In this document: positions 7,750 to 14,665 of the stretch, in pieces | How positions within the stretch are numbered: the stretch's first letter is position 1 | How the letters are laid out: each line of letters opens with the position of its first letter | Assembly (NCBI RefSeq): GCF_006538365.1 | Contig: NZ_BJKN01000004.1 | Coordinates: 1-64,000 of the forward strand | Direction of reading: 5' to 3' | Length of the DNA: 64,000 nt | Source: Moorella sp. E308F | GTDB taxonomy: Bacteria > Bacillota > DSM-521 > Neomoorellales > Neomoorellaceae | Notes under the pieces: model-generated | The model's database searches: none | What the model saw: only the letters and a program-made list of their open reading frames with translations | Told to the model about the DNA's origin: nothing | Made by a program: the position numbers and the translations under genes

Positions 7750-7923
7750 CTACTGGATCTGTATCATCCAGGGCAATTCCCTGGATCGATACGCCTGATC
7801 CAAAATAGTTTGAGCTTCTTGGCGACTCAAAGGGCTCCACCCCAAGTCGCCCATACCTAGCTCCCTAATTACAGCCAGGGCTTTTTCCAAACTAACTATA
7901 AACCTCTGGCCTTTCTTATACAT
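7750..7923 (-). CDS. Hypothetical small helical protein
   Basis: 57 residues starting MYKKGQRFIVSLEKALAVIR. The start at 7923 has a perfect AAGGAGG site; the open frame extends upstream without one. The C-terminal SRQEAQTILDQAYRSRELP is helical. A 7-bp hairpin (TCCAGGG/CCCTGGA) lies in its 3' end. Function unknown. Confidence 0.65.
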   Translation of the reverse strand: MYKKGQRFIVSLEKALAVIRELGMGDLGWSPLSRQEAQTILDQAYRSRELPWMIQIQ

Positions 7924-8861
7924 AAAAAGACCTCCTTTGGCCTTATATATAGGCTCAAAGAAGGCAGTAACAGTAAACGCTATCCACTTATGCGTAGCAT
8001 CCAGGAAGCGGATAGAGCCTACTAAACCTGCTGACTGGCATAGGATTTCCCCTTCGCACAATGCCAGCTATATTGATACAGCACTCTCCCGCTACCTCCC
8101 AATCCTAGCCTGGGGCGGGCGGGGTGAAGAACTATATCAATATAGAAAACCCATACTATATAAACACACACACATAAAAGACAGACTAAGAGTCCAAAAG
8201 ATATTCCTAGGATAAATAAAGAGAGAGCTAACTAATCTATATAACTCCAAGCGTAGCAAGGCAGTCATAAGGATTAATAAGCCCGCACTAATAGGAATCC
8301 TTGGACTCTTAGCCTGTCCCTAGTATGGAATTCCTGGTAAGCAGACTAAATCTGCAATAAGCAGACTAATATTAGTAAATTTAGCCTACCAATAGCAGGC
8401 CCGCCAATGGGCAAACTAATCCTGCTGATAGGTTGGTTTAACCTGCTAATAGCTAATCTGCTAACAGGCAGATCTAGCCTGCTTACCAAAGGAATTTGCT
8501 AGGCATCGCTATCCCTATGGCCTGGGCCTTCTGGTGCGGTTGCGAATTGGGCAGACTAATCCCGCAGAAAGCTAGTCGCCTGAGTAATTGGCAAACTGCT
8601 TGCGTAGCAAGGCAGTCACCAGTTATATTTCGCTACCACTAAGCAAAATTACGCTAGTTAATAGTATGTGTAAGAAAAACTCGGTGTCTATCGAAAACTA
8701 GCGAAAATTACTATAGTGACAGCGAAATCAAGCGGACTAACTCCTAGGATAGGATTAGTTCACCTAATTCTGCCGCTATAGCCAACCGCACATAATATAC
8801 ATTATGAGCGGTTTCTAGCTATTGGATTGTGAGCAGATAGGGAGCCAGTAGCTCCCTGGAA
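7924..8861. repeat. Hairpin-dense non-coding segment with recurring GCAGACTAAT units
   Basis: No gene is supportable in these 940 bases. Variants of GCAGACTAATCCTGC recur at about 8340, 8356, 8405, 8550 and 8733 (GCGGACTAACTCC), several as short inverted repeats (GCAGA-CTAAA-TCTGC, CAGGC-GCCTG, AGGTT-AACCT). The string GCGTAGCAAGGCAGTCA occurs at about 8250 and 8605. AGCGAAA or its complement occurs three times between 8627 and 8725. CTAG tetramers are abundant. The function could be an origin, a nest of small mobile palindromes, or structured RNA. Confidence 0.5.
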
Positions 8862-9278
8862 CTAGGCTGACTTGCTCATAAGTTGAGCCATAGCTTGCGC
8901 TATGGCCTGGGCGAGCATATTCGGATCTATGGCAGACTGGGCTGGTGCAGGAGTAGTCTCTTTCTTAGACTCCTGCTTAGTAGCCTTCTTAGGAGCAGAT
9001 TCCTTTTTCGCCTGCTCAGGCTTGAAGCCAATGGGCGGCTTGCATCCAGTCGCCTTGACGATATTCTGGATGCCTTCTGGCGTAGCCACAACATTAAGTT
9101 GAAAGCTAACACCCTGGAACTCTGGAGAGGTGAGCTTACTCCAGCCGTGGCTGGTGGCTACAAGATAACTCTTGCCTGTACTCGACAAGCTGGCAGTCTC
9201 TAATTGCGCCAGATCGACGGCAAGAATTAGCTTGCTTCCCTTGAAGCCTACGCGAATGTTCTCGATGTTTTTGGACAT
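8862..9278 (-). CDS. Hypothetical protein with low-complexity linker
   Basis: 138 residues with AGGAGGAG before the ATG. Residues 1-80 form a compact, probably beta-rich domain (VGFKGSKLILAVDLAQ ... FQLNVVATPEG). Residues 85-115 are a Lys/Ala/Glu/Pro linker, and the C-terminus is a repetitive Ala/Gln/Met helix (MLAQAIAQAMAQLM). A 7-bp hairpin (CCATAGC/GCTATGG) encodes part of that helix. I recognise no family. Confidence 0.7.
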   Translation of the reverse strand: MSKNIENIRVGFKGSKLILAVDLAQLETASLSSTGKSYLVATSHGWSKLTSPEFQGVSFQLNVVATPEGIQNIVKATGCKPPIGFKPEQAKKESAPKKATKQESKKETTPAPAQSAIDPNMLAQAIAQAMAQLMSKSA

Positions 9279-10000
9279 GATAAGACTCCTCCTCTAGATT
9301 TTTTGGGGCTACTGGAGCCCTATCTGCCCACAATCCGCCGCCAGAATCCCAGGCTGTCCCTACGATTCCTGCATTACCGATTCTTCCATGCAGTCCTTCT
9401 CTGGTACTAGGCCCGCATAATGCAAGAGGCTTTTCCACAGGCATAGACACTAGCCAAAATAAGGCCACAACTGCCACTCGATCATCCAGAAGCCACTCCA
9501 TGCATAGCATGGCAGGGACTCCTGTCCCTATGCACAGGAGAATCCTTATTCCGCTTAGGCCACGCCTGGGTAGTTATCCTACTGGCTTACCTTCCCAGGA
9601 GTCGGGACACTCCTTCATCCTGAACCGTTTTCCCGTAATGCGTAGCATTACGAGTCCACGATCCGATCAGGAGTCAATATGCAGTTATCAAAGACCAGGT
9701 TTTTCGCATGTCTTTGGTGCGTTGCACCGCCAACCGCAATGCCACAATAGCATGGCCGTGGCGATTGTGGAGAGGTTGGTGCAGATTAATTTTTTTAACC
9801 TCAAATTTTTTGGCGGCTCTTTTTGTTTCACTCCCCCCGATGCCTTGGAAATAAAGGCGTGGCCGTTTCGGGCGGCGGAGCATCATGATCCCTACAGGAA
9901 ATTTTTCAAAAATGTTATTGCGAGTAGGTAATACCTATACTGGAAAAACATTAAAGAAAAACAATTGCGCCTATCCTAAAATTAGGAAGGAGGGATTATT
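9279..10000. other. Non-coding segment with short three-base-loop hairpins
   Basis: No frame with a ribosome binding site is seen. Short stems recur: GGGAC-TCCT-GTCCC near 9514, GTAATGC-GTA-GCATTAC near 9636, GGTGC-GTT-GCACC near 9717, and a larger CCACAAT/ATTGTGG near 9744-9772. The last 60 bases are AT-rich and contain CTATACT (9935-9941) upstream of the gene at 10001, a possible -10 element. Confidence 0.45.
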
Positions 10001-10186
10001 ATGCGGCCTTGTATAGTGGGGTGGTTCTATGCGTTAAAATGGCTTATAAAAACTGGATTGGTTTTTAATTCAAAAACAAGAAAAATCCGTTGGAAATTTG
10101 GGCGAGAATTAATTAAACATAAGTATTTTTGGTACACAAGGCAAGAAAAATCTAAATACACAAAAATAGTGAAGAAATTAAATTAA
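10001..10186 (+). CDS. Small basic protein of unknown function
   Basis: 61 residues, MRPCIVGWFYALKWLIKTGL..., with many Lys/Arg and aromatic residues. A strong GGAAGGAGGG site precedes the ATG. It is the first gene of a plus-strand island inside the minus-strand arm. It could be DNA- or RNA-binding, judged by charge only. Confidence 0.6.
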   Translation: MRPCIVGWFYALKWLIKTGLVFNSKTRKIRWKFGRELIKHKYFWYTRQEKSKYTKIVKKLN

Positions 10187-10585
10187 GAATTACCAAGTTT
10201 ACAATACATCAAGAGAAGAAATGATTAAATTTTACATTAATGGGCTATACTTAAAGGTAACAGATCCCGTCACACCTCTGTTACCTCTAAAGCGTATCTC
10301 TATCTTACTAGTGGATAGAGATAGGTGGGTAATACGTGGCCCAGGGCGGGACAAGCAAATAAGCCACCTTGTTTATTGGGGTCGCATTTGCGGTCGGCAA
10401 GGTGGCATAAAAATTTTCATCTGCCCTCTTAAAAATGCTATATAACCCTTCGTATATGTACTATGAAAGGGGAAAACCAGTATAATAGCCATGCTGACGG
10501 CCCTAGAGTAAGCTGGGTGACGGGGAGGCGCGCACCCTGTCGGCTTGATGGATCAAAAATCCGCTGGTTTTCCCCAATTGGATAT

Positions 10586-10660
10586 ACAGGTGTAGCTCAA
10601 TGGTAGAGCGTCTGGCTGTTAACCAGATGGGTGTAGGTTCGAGTCCTACCACCTGTGCCA
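10586..10660 (+). tRNA. tRNA-Asn (anticodon GTT)
   Basis: Full cloverleaf: acceptor ACAGGTG/CACCTGT, D arm GCTC/GAGC with the GGTA loop, anticodon stem TCTGG/CCAGA around CTGTTAA (GTT), T arm GTAGG/CCTAC around TTCGAGT, discriminator G and an encoded CCA (10658-10660). It lies between two structured segments of the candidate large RNA. Confidence 0.97.
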
Positions 10661-11025
10661 ACTTGCCCTGCCTGCCTGAAAGCCTAAGTGCTACTTGGGT
10701 GACGTAGTGTAGGAAGGGTGGGGCATATATGAGTTAGCTAACTCCGAGGTGGGTCAAGGCATGAACCAGGGTGTTTCGGTGGCCTTGGCGAAAGGGTAAG
10801 AATAAATTGTTGTGGAGCTTTAGGCTCATTTTAATTAACTAATAAGGGTAGTCCGAGTAGGGGAGATATAAACCGACGGCACTGAAAGGACGTGTAGGAG
10901 TTACACTAACTCAGAAACACAAAATTATAAAAGGAGCAACGATTACATTAAATGGGGGCGTGGTAGGCACGCCGACGATGGGTTGGCTAGTTTGCGGGAA
11001 CCTAGCCCATTGCTCCCAAGATTAC

Positions 11026-11044
11026 AGCCCCATAAGGGGCTTTT
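11026..11044 (+). terminator. Intrinsic terminator of the structured-RNA region
   Basis: AGCCCC-ATAA-GGGGCT stem-loop followed by TTTT. It lies 20 bases before the next gene, so the upstream RNA is probably a discrete transcript. Confidence 0.8.
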
Positions 11045-11064
11045 AAATTTAAAGGAGGAAAAAT

Positions 11065-11211
11065 ATGAATGAATTATGCCAAGTTTGCATCAATCCATGT
11101 AAAAACAATAAACAAAAATTAACTCCTGATGGGTTAGATTGTAAAGAATGGTTTCCAACTAAAGAGTGGCTACAGAAAATGAATTTATATCCTTATTGGT
11201 GGGTGGATTAA
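11065..11211 (+). CDS. Cys-rich small protein
   Basis: 48 residues, MNELCQVCINPCKNNKQ...GLDCKEWFPTK, with an AAAGGAGG site. The CxxC, Cys, Cys spacing suggests a zinc or iron-sulphur knot. Similar arrangements appear in the products at 16264 and 63364. The stop abuts the next ATG. Confidence 0.6.
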   Translation: MNELCQVCINPCKNNKQKLTPDGLDCKEWFPTKEWLQKMNLYPYWWVD

Positions 11212-11364
11212 ATGCATAATTTATATAAATTAATGACAGTAATTGGAACGATATGGGCCATACTACCATTATTTTTTAATGTGGCAATTCTCAAAGTCTC
11301 TTTGCCAATGCTTTTGGCTTTCTATTTAATGTTATACATAGATTATTGGTTACATAATCAATGA
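11212..11364 (+). CDS. Small two-helix membrane protein
   Basis: 50 residues. Two hydrophobic stretches (VIGTIWAILPLFFNVAIL and LPMLLAFYLMLYIDYWL) suggest a hairpin membrane protein. It begins directly after the upstream stop, so translation is probably coupled. A holin-like role is possible from size and topology, but there is no other support. Confidence 0.55.
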   Translation: MHNLYKLMTVIGTIWAILPLFFNVAILKVSLPMLLAFYLMLYIDYWLHNQ

Positions 11365-11414
11365 ATTGTTTCTTTTCTCGCGCATGCCGCCGTATTAAAT
11401 TTGGGGGTATGTTA

Positions 11415-11762
11415 ATGAACGAAGAAAAAATAATAGAAAAACTTAATCGCCGCCAGCGGCAAATTTTGGTTCATTCGTTTTTATACTACAAACTTAATGA
11501 ATCAATAATCCCTGATCCTACTTATGATCAGTGGTGTATGGAATTAGTTGATTTGCAAGAACAATACCCTGAGCTGGCTAAGAAAACGGCTTATTATAAT
11601 ATCTGCCAGCATTTTGACCGCTCTGGTAGCGGTTTCTTTATTAAGAACTACCCGCCCGAAATAATTTCAACCGCATTTCATTTACTTTATCAACACTATA
11701 AGAAAAGAGATCTTGATTTACGGTTTGAAGATTTTATAGTGAGATATGGATACTATATATAA
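11415..11762 (+). CDS. LigA N-terminal-like (domain Ia) small protein
   Basis: 115 residues. RRQRQILVHSFLYYKLNES followed by DPTYDQWCMELVDLQEQYPE matches the helical domain Ia of NAD-dependent DNA ligases, where the YD...EL...YP motif helps bind NMN. The adenylation, OB, zinc and BRCT domains are absent. The start at 11415 has GGGGG seven bases upstream; an ATG at 11361 overlapping the previous stop is an alternative. It may be a regulator or an NAD-related binding protein. Phages carry stand-alone versions, but their role is unknown to me. Confidence 0.65.
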   Translation: MNEEKIIEKLNRRQRQILVHSFLYYKLNESIIPDPTYDQWCMELVDLQEQYPELAKKTAYYNICQHFDRSGSGFFIKNYPPEIISTAFHLLYQHYKKRDLDLRFEDFIVRYGYYI

Positions 11763-11838
11763 TTATATATTCAGTTGTTAGGCATACCGCAAATGTGTCT
11801 TTACAAGTTATTTATATCTTGTATCAACTTTTTTGTTG

Positions 11839-11860
11839 GGCCTTTACGGCCTTTTCTTTT
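11839..11860 (+). terminator. Weak plus-strand terminator
   Basis: GGCC-TTTAC-GGCC followed by TTTTCTTTTT. The stem is only 4 bp, but it is correctly placed after the LigA-like gene and faces the minus-strand terminator. Confidence 0.45.
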
Positions 11861-11866
11861 TGGTAT

Positions 11867-11897
11867 AAAAAAATGACTAGTAGGGCCACTAGTCATT
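11867..11897 (-). terminator. Intrinsic terminator of the 12.0-16.1 kb minus-strand arm
   Basis: On the minus strand AATGACTAGT and ACTAGTCATT form a 10-bp stem with a 6-base loop, running into seven T (11873-11867). It closes the converging minus-strand units. The rest of 11763-12016 is AT-rich and shows no gene. Confidence 0.8.
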
Positions 11898-12016
11898 AGG
11901 AGGAAAGTTTTCGTTAACTTGCATTTATATTATATGGTATTACCTACTAATAATGAAGAGGAAATATATGTTCGGGACAATAGTCCTCTGAATAAAACAA
12001 GTAATATACACTCCCA

Positions 12017-12307
12017 TTATTCGTTAATAGGTTGAATGACATAACCAAAGCGTTCTTTTCTAATTGATGCCTTTTCTTTTTTCAATTTCTCAACCCGATC
12101 CGCTTTTTCTTTATCAAGTACACCATCTGTAAAAAGAATACCTTCAGGATCTTCGCGGCAATCCCAAATTCCGCCCAATCTTGTAGTACCATCTTCTTCA
12201 ATTACAACTTCAAGAGCTAAACCAAGAGGATGAAAAAACTGCCGATTAACTTCCTGAAGAAAGCCAAATTCTCTAAACTCATTTAGATCCATTCTCTTAC
12301 GTCCCAT
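12017..12307 (-). CDS. Phage hypothetical protein (FFHPLGLALE type)
   Basis: 96 residues with AGGAGGTTA upstream. LNEFREFGFLQEVNRQFFHP then LGLALEVVIEEDG and GGIWDCREDPEGI form a compact pattern I associate with small uncharacterised proteins in many phages. The C-terminus is a charged helix. Function unknown. Confidence 0.75.
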   Translation of the reverse strand: MGRKRMDLNEFREFGFLQEVNRQFFHPLGLALEVVIEEDGTTRLGGIWDCREDPEGILFTDGVLDKEKADRVEKLKKEKASIRKERFGYVIQPINE

Positions 12308-12322
12308 TTTTATATTAACCTC

Positions 12323-12649
12323 CTAAACAATCTCTAATTCAACAATTTGATCCGTATCTTCCAAAACATGGACAAATATCCAACGTCCATCAGGAAGATG
12401 ACCGTGAGCAATAACCTCGGTATTATAATATTCTAGATCAATAAACCCTACAGTTTCACAATCGGAATGACCACAATCACAATAAGTTTTTACTTGCAAA
12501 TTTTCTATTTGACTAATAAACTTACTTGGATTTTCTTTTAATTTTTGACTGCTTTTTATACGACCCGCCGCACCATCTAAAAGAACTCCCAATAAAAGCT
12601 GTTTCTCTCGAAAAGTGAGGGGGCGAGGAGTATCAAGTTTCTTCATCAT
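12323..12649 (-). CDS. Hypothetical protein with CDCGHSDC motif
   Basis: 108 residues from the first of two adjacent ATG codons at 12649, just after the upstream stop. TYCDCGHSDCETVGFIDLEY provides a Cys/His cluster that could hold zinc, followed by beta-rich sequence ending LEDTDQIVELEIV. The upstream Shine-Dalgarno (TAGGTG) is modest. Function unknown. Confidence 0.6.
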   Translation of the reverse strand: MMKKLDTPRPLTFREKQLLLGVLLDGAAGRIKSSQKLKENPSKFISQIENLQVKTYCDCGHSDCETVGFIDLEYYNTEVIAHGHLPDGRWIFVHVLEDTDQIVELEIV

Positions 12650-12656
12650 CCAACAC

Positions 12657-12932
12657 CTACCAATCGCTAGTAGCAAAAATAAAAGGAGGACAAGTATCAG
12701 GTAAACTTTCTAACATTTCTTTAACAGTTAAAGTCACGCAAATACTTTGATTCATTGGTTCTTCTACAATATAATTATCTAAAAATTCTTCATATGTCTC
12801 ATAGAAATCCCTTAATTCTCTATAAACTTCCCACAACGCACATACATTTTCGTTGTAATATTGGATGGCCTGTTCTTTAGTTTTTGCCACCACTAACTCA
12901 TAGGGGCCATCCCCAAACCTGAACAGTTTCAT
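12657..12932 (-). CDS. Hypothetical protein
   Basis: 91 residues, MKLFRFGDGPYELVVAKTKE..., with a central acidic helical region (ELRDFYETYEEFLDNYIVEE). AGGGGGGAAG precedes the ATG and overlaps the end of the startless frame upstream. Function unknown. Confidence 0.65.
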   Translation of the reverse strand: MKLFRFGDGPYELVVAKTKEQAIQYYNENVCALWEVYRELRDFYETYEEFLDNYIVEEPMNQSICVTLTVKEMLESLPDTCPPFIFATSDW

Positions 12933-12933
12933 A

Positions 12934-13128
12934 TTACTTCCCCCCTAAAAAGTTTAACCAATGAGTTTTTTTATAAAGCCTACATTTTCCATTTGCTGTA
13001 TCCTCAAAGGTTGCATCTCTAAAACACGCATCCCGCCAATGAACGCATTGATATAAGAAAATTTCATAATCACTAACGTTAAAAGAATGAATATTTTGAA
13101 AATAACTTTCGGTAAATTTACTAATATG
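12934..13128 (-). pseudogene. Startless Cys-containing frame
   Basis: 64 open codons (ISKFTESYFQNIHSF...YQCVHWRDACF...GKCRLYKKTHWLN) contain no ATG, GTG or TTG. A stop sits at its 5' boundary (13129-13131). The sequence is protein-like and ends directly before the next gene. Either an indel separated it from its start or an ATT initiates. It overlaps the 3' end of the small membrane gene upstream by 8 bases in another frame. Confidence 0.45.
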
Positions 13129-13240
13129 TTACAGCGTAATATCCCGTAATATATCCTTTATACATTCTAACTTCAACAACTAAAATAAGGACTAACAATG
13201 ATGGCATCAAGTAATGTAAGATAATAACTAGAAAATCCAT
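13121..13240 (-). CDS. Small membrane protein (39 aa)
   Basis: MDFLVIILHYLMPSLLVLIL then VVEVRMYKGYITGYYAVTY: one transmembrane helix and a short basic/aromatic tail. GGAGG abuts the ATG, which is too close for a good ribosome binding site, so initiation may be weak or the gene partly decayed. Confidence 0.35.
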   Translation of the reverse strand: MDFLVIILHYLMPSLLVLILVVEVRMYKGYITGYYAVTY

Positions 13241-13267
13241 CCTCCATGCATTTAATACAAGTCAAAT

Positions 13268-13524
13268 CTATAAATCATCATCTGCGGATGGAAGTGCTTT
13301 TTGAATTATTACCTCATAGTCTGTAAATATTATCTCTAATGCCTCACCTTCTTAATGTTTTTAGGAATTACAACTCGACCAAGATCATTAAGACGCCTAT
13401 AAGCCCTTTCTTGCTCTATGTATTTTTTCTGAAGGTATTTCATAATGTGATGGACATCTGGATAAGCATCCATCGTTAAAACATAAAGGCTATTCCATAA
13501 AACTTCATAAGGATTTTGTGTCAA
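13268..13524 (-). pseudogene. Broken AbrB/SpoVT-type regulator
   Basis: The TTG-initiated frame ends ...RRLNDLGRVVIPKNIKKVRH, the first half of an AbrB swapped-hairpin domain, then stops at 13336. The second half (EGEALEIIFTDYEVIIQKAL) continues in another frame to 13268. About four residues expected between the halves are missing, as if a small deletion shifted the frame. The 40 residues before the AbrB motif are helical and unassigned. Translation of the 5' part is coupled to the preceding gene by a TTGA overlap. Confidence 0.65.
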
Positions 13525-13652
13525 TCGTCAAACCCCCTTATAAATAGTACATAAAGAATGTAGAATAAAGAAGCGAAAGCTCTTATACCTACATAAGCCG
13601 CGATAGGATAGACAATTATCTTATATAAAATATCAAATGTAGCATCACTCAT
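13521..13652 (-). CDS. Small membrane protein (43 aa)
   Basis: MSDATFDILYKIIVYPIAAY then VGIRAFASLFYILYVLFIRG: one long or two short hydrophobic helices. AAGGAGGG lies upstream at good spacing. It overlaps the start of the AbrB-like remnant by three bases (13522-13524). Role unknown. Confidence 0.6.
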   Translation of the reverse strand: MSDATFDILYKIIVYPIAAYVGIRAFASLFYILYVLFIRGFDD

Positions 13653-13712
13653 TAGATTAGTCCCTCCTTTATTTCACCTCCATTATAGCACTACATAATA
13701 AATATGGAAATA

Positions 13713-13817
13713 GGGGATGGGCCAGAATCGAACTGGCGGGCCTTGCTCAAGGGCACTAATCGTTCTTAGTGAAGCACGCTAAGAACGACTGTGGGTCACC
13801 TCCTCACCGCCATCCCC
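13713..13817 (-). tRNA. Atypical tRNA-like element, possibly type II
   Basis: Read on the minus strand. GGGGATGG and CCATCCCC can form an 8-bp acceptor. GCCAG-TTCGATT-CTGGC is a standard T arm. GGT/ACC gives a short D stem with a GG-containing loop. The anticodon arm is odd: CGTTCTTAG/CTAAGAACG makes 9 bp around CGTGCTTCA, centred on GCT (Ser). A short hairpin (CCTT/AAGG) could be the variable arm. Total 105 bases, longer than usual, with no encoded CCA. It overlaps the last codons of the gene at 13796. It may be a degenerate or expanded tRNA-Ser. Confidence 0.45.
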
Positions 13818-14017
13818 ATACTTTTATAAATAGAAGGCTTTTTCTCGTTACAATCAAATTCATGTAGGTTTATTTCATCTACATCAAAGGGGGCATATGG
13901 TGGTACTCCTATACAATCTATACATGGCTCATCTATTAAATCTGTTTTGGGACAGGCATGATTTTTTAAGCAAGTCAGACACTCACAATCCCCACACGTC
14001 TCAAATTCTACTAACAT
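13796..14017 (-). CDS. Cys-rich small protein
   Basis: 73 residues with a strong AAAGGAGG site. Eight Cys residues lie in the first 36 positions (CGDCECLTCLKNHACPK then CIDC) and one near residue 56, suggesting metal clusters. The last codons run into the tRNA-like element. Function unknown. Confidence 0.65.
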   Translation of the reverse strand: MLVEFETCGDCECLTCLKNHACPKTDLIDEPCIDCIGVPPYAPFDVDEINLHEFDCNEKKPSIYKSMGMAVRR

Positions 14018-14048
14018 AGATCTTTCCTCCTTTATTCTAAAAATTGAT

Positions 14049-14135
14049 CTAGTTCTTTTCTCTCCTTTTTTGCCATTCAGTGATAGCTATCAAAATAGGA
14101 TTGCTATTTTCCGTAAAACCATTATTAATGACCAT
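14049..14135 (-). CDS. Possible 28-residue peptide
   Basis: MVINNGFTENSNPILIAITE then WQKRREKN looks like a real helical peptide, but no ribosome binding site is visible. It could instead be the end of a decayed gene. Confidence 0.3.
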   Translation of the reverse strand: MVINNGFTENSNPILIAITEWQKRREKN

Positions 14136-14149
14136 TATACATTAAACGT

Positions 14150-14635
14150 TCAATTAGTGTATTCTTCAAGTATCTTATAAAACTCACTTGCTTTGATTTC
14201 TTGCATACCCACAGGACATTTTTCATCATAAAATGGGTCAATTGAGCAATAAACAGTACCATTTATATCAAATAATCTCGTTTTATATTTACCATATATA
14301 TTTTCAAAATAAAGTAATGGCGTTGGTTTAGGTAAAATTTTGAGGCCACTTTCTTCCACTGATTGTATCCACGCTTTACCGATTTTAGAGTTTTGTTTGA
14401 AAGGTCTTAGACCGTTCCCAATATCTTTCGATAAAAATTTATTAAACTTCTCTAAGTCTTCTTGGGTCGGTACGATATAAAGTAAACGTTGTGATGCATA
14501 ATATTCACGAGATATAATACCATGTTCAATCATAAATTTTTCAACGTGTTTAGCTACTTGCTTGCGATTTTCTTTCCATATAAAATAATCACTATATAAA
14601 CTCGATTTTTTAGTGACTATAAAATATTTTTCCAA
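14150..14635 (-). CDS. Hypothetical protein
   Basis: 161 residues from a TTG start with AAGGAGG seven bases upstream. The N-terminus MEKYFIVTKKSSLYSDYFIW is followed by a Lys-rich mixed alpha/beta sequence. I recognise no motif. It is a single gene between small Cys-rich and coiled-coil genes. Confidence 0.65.
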   Translation of the reverse strand: MEKYFIVTKKSSLYSDYFIWKENRKQVAKHVEKFMIEHGIISREYYASQRLLYIVPTQEDLEKFNKFLSKDIGNGLRPFKQNSKIGKAWIQSVEESGLKILPKPTPLLYFENIYGKYKTRLFDINGTVYCSIDPFYDEKCPVGMQEIKASEFYKILEEYTN

Positions 14636-14665
14636 CTTAATTCCTCCTTTGTATGCCGTTCATAT

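Larger units (their letters stand above)
10250..11044 (+). ncRNA. Candidate large structured RNA spanning a tRNA gene
   Basis: About 800 bases without a convincing gene but with successive long helices: 10256-10264 with 10277-10285 (9 bp); 10295-10304 with 10314-10323 (10 bp); 10363-10371 with 10398-10406 (9 bp), enclosed by 10343-10347 with 10423-10427; 10469-10480 with 10564-10575 (12 bp), enclosing 10519-10525 with 10535-10541; then tRNA-Asn; 10753-10760 with 10782-10789; and 10933-10939 with 11010-11016, enclosing 10957-10962 with 10968-10973. An intrinsic terminator follows. Size and tRNA linkage recall phage-borne ornate RNAs such as GOLLD and ROOL, but I cannot assign it to either. The 5' end is not determined. 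Confidence 0.55.

Noticed and set aside
9136-9510. Minus-strand open frame of 124 codons
   Set aside because: It overlaps the better supported gene 8862-9278 in another frame and lacks a ribosome binding site.
9500-9931. Plus-strand open frame of 143 codons
   Set aside because: No ribosome binding site, abnormal Pro/Ser/Arg/His composition, and it crosses several hairpins in the atypical segment.
10221-10445. Open frame of 74 codons (MIKFYINGLYLKV...)
   Set aside because: It spans three perfect hairpins of the structured-RNA region, has only a weak ribosome binding site, and its sequence looks like translated stem sequence rather than protein.
13713-13817. Reading the tRNA-like element as tRNA-Sec that decodes the TGA at 2404
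   Set aside because: The 8-bp acceptor is suggestive, but the anticodon loop centres on GCT rather than TCA, no selenoprotein insertion hairpin was identified, and TGA is a normal stop elsewhere.
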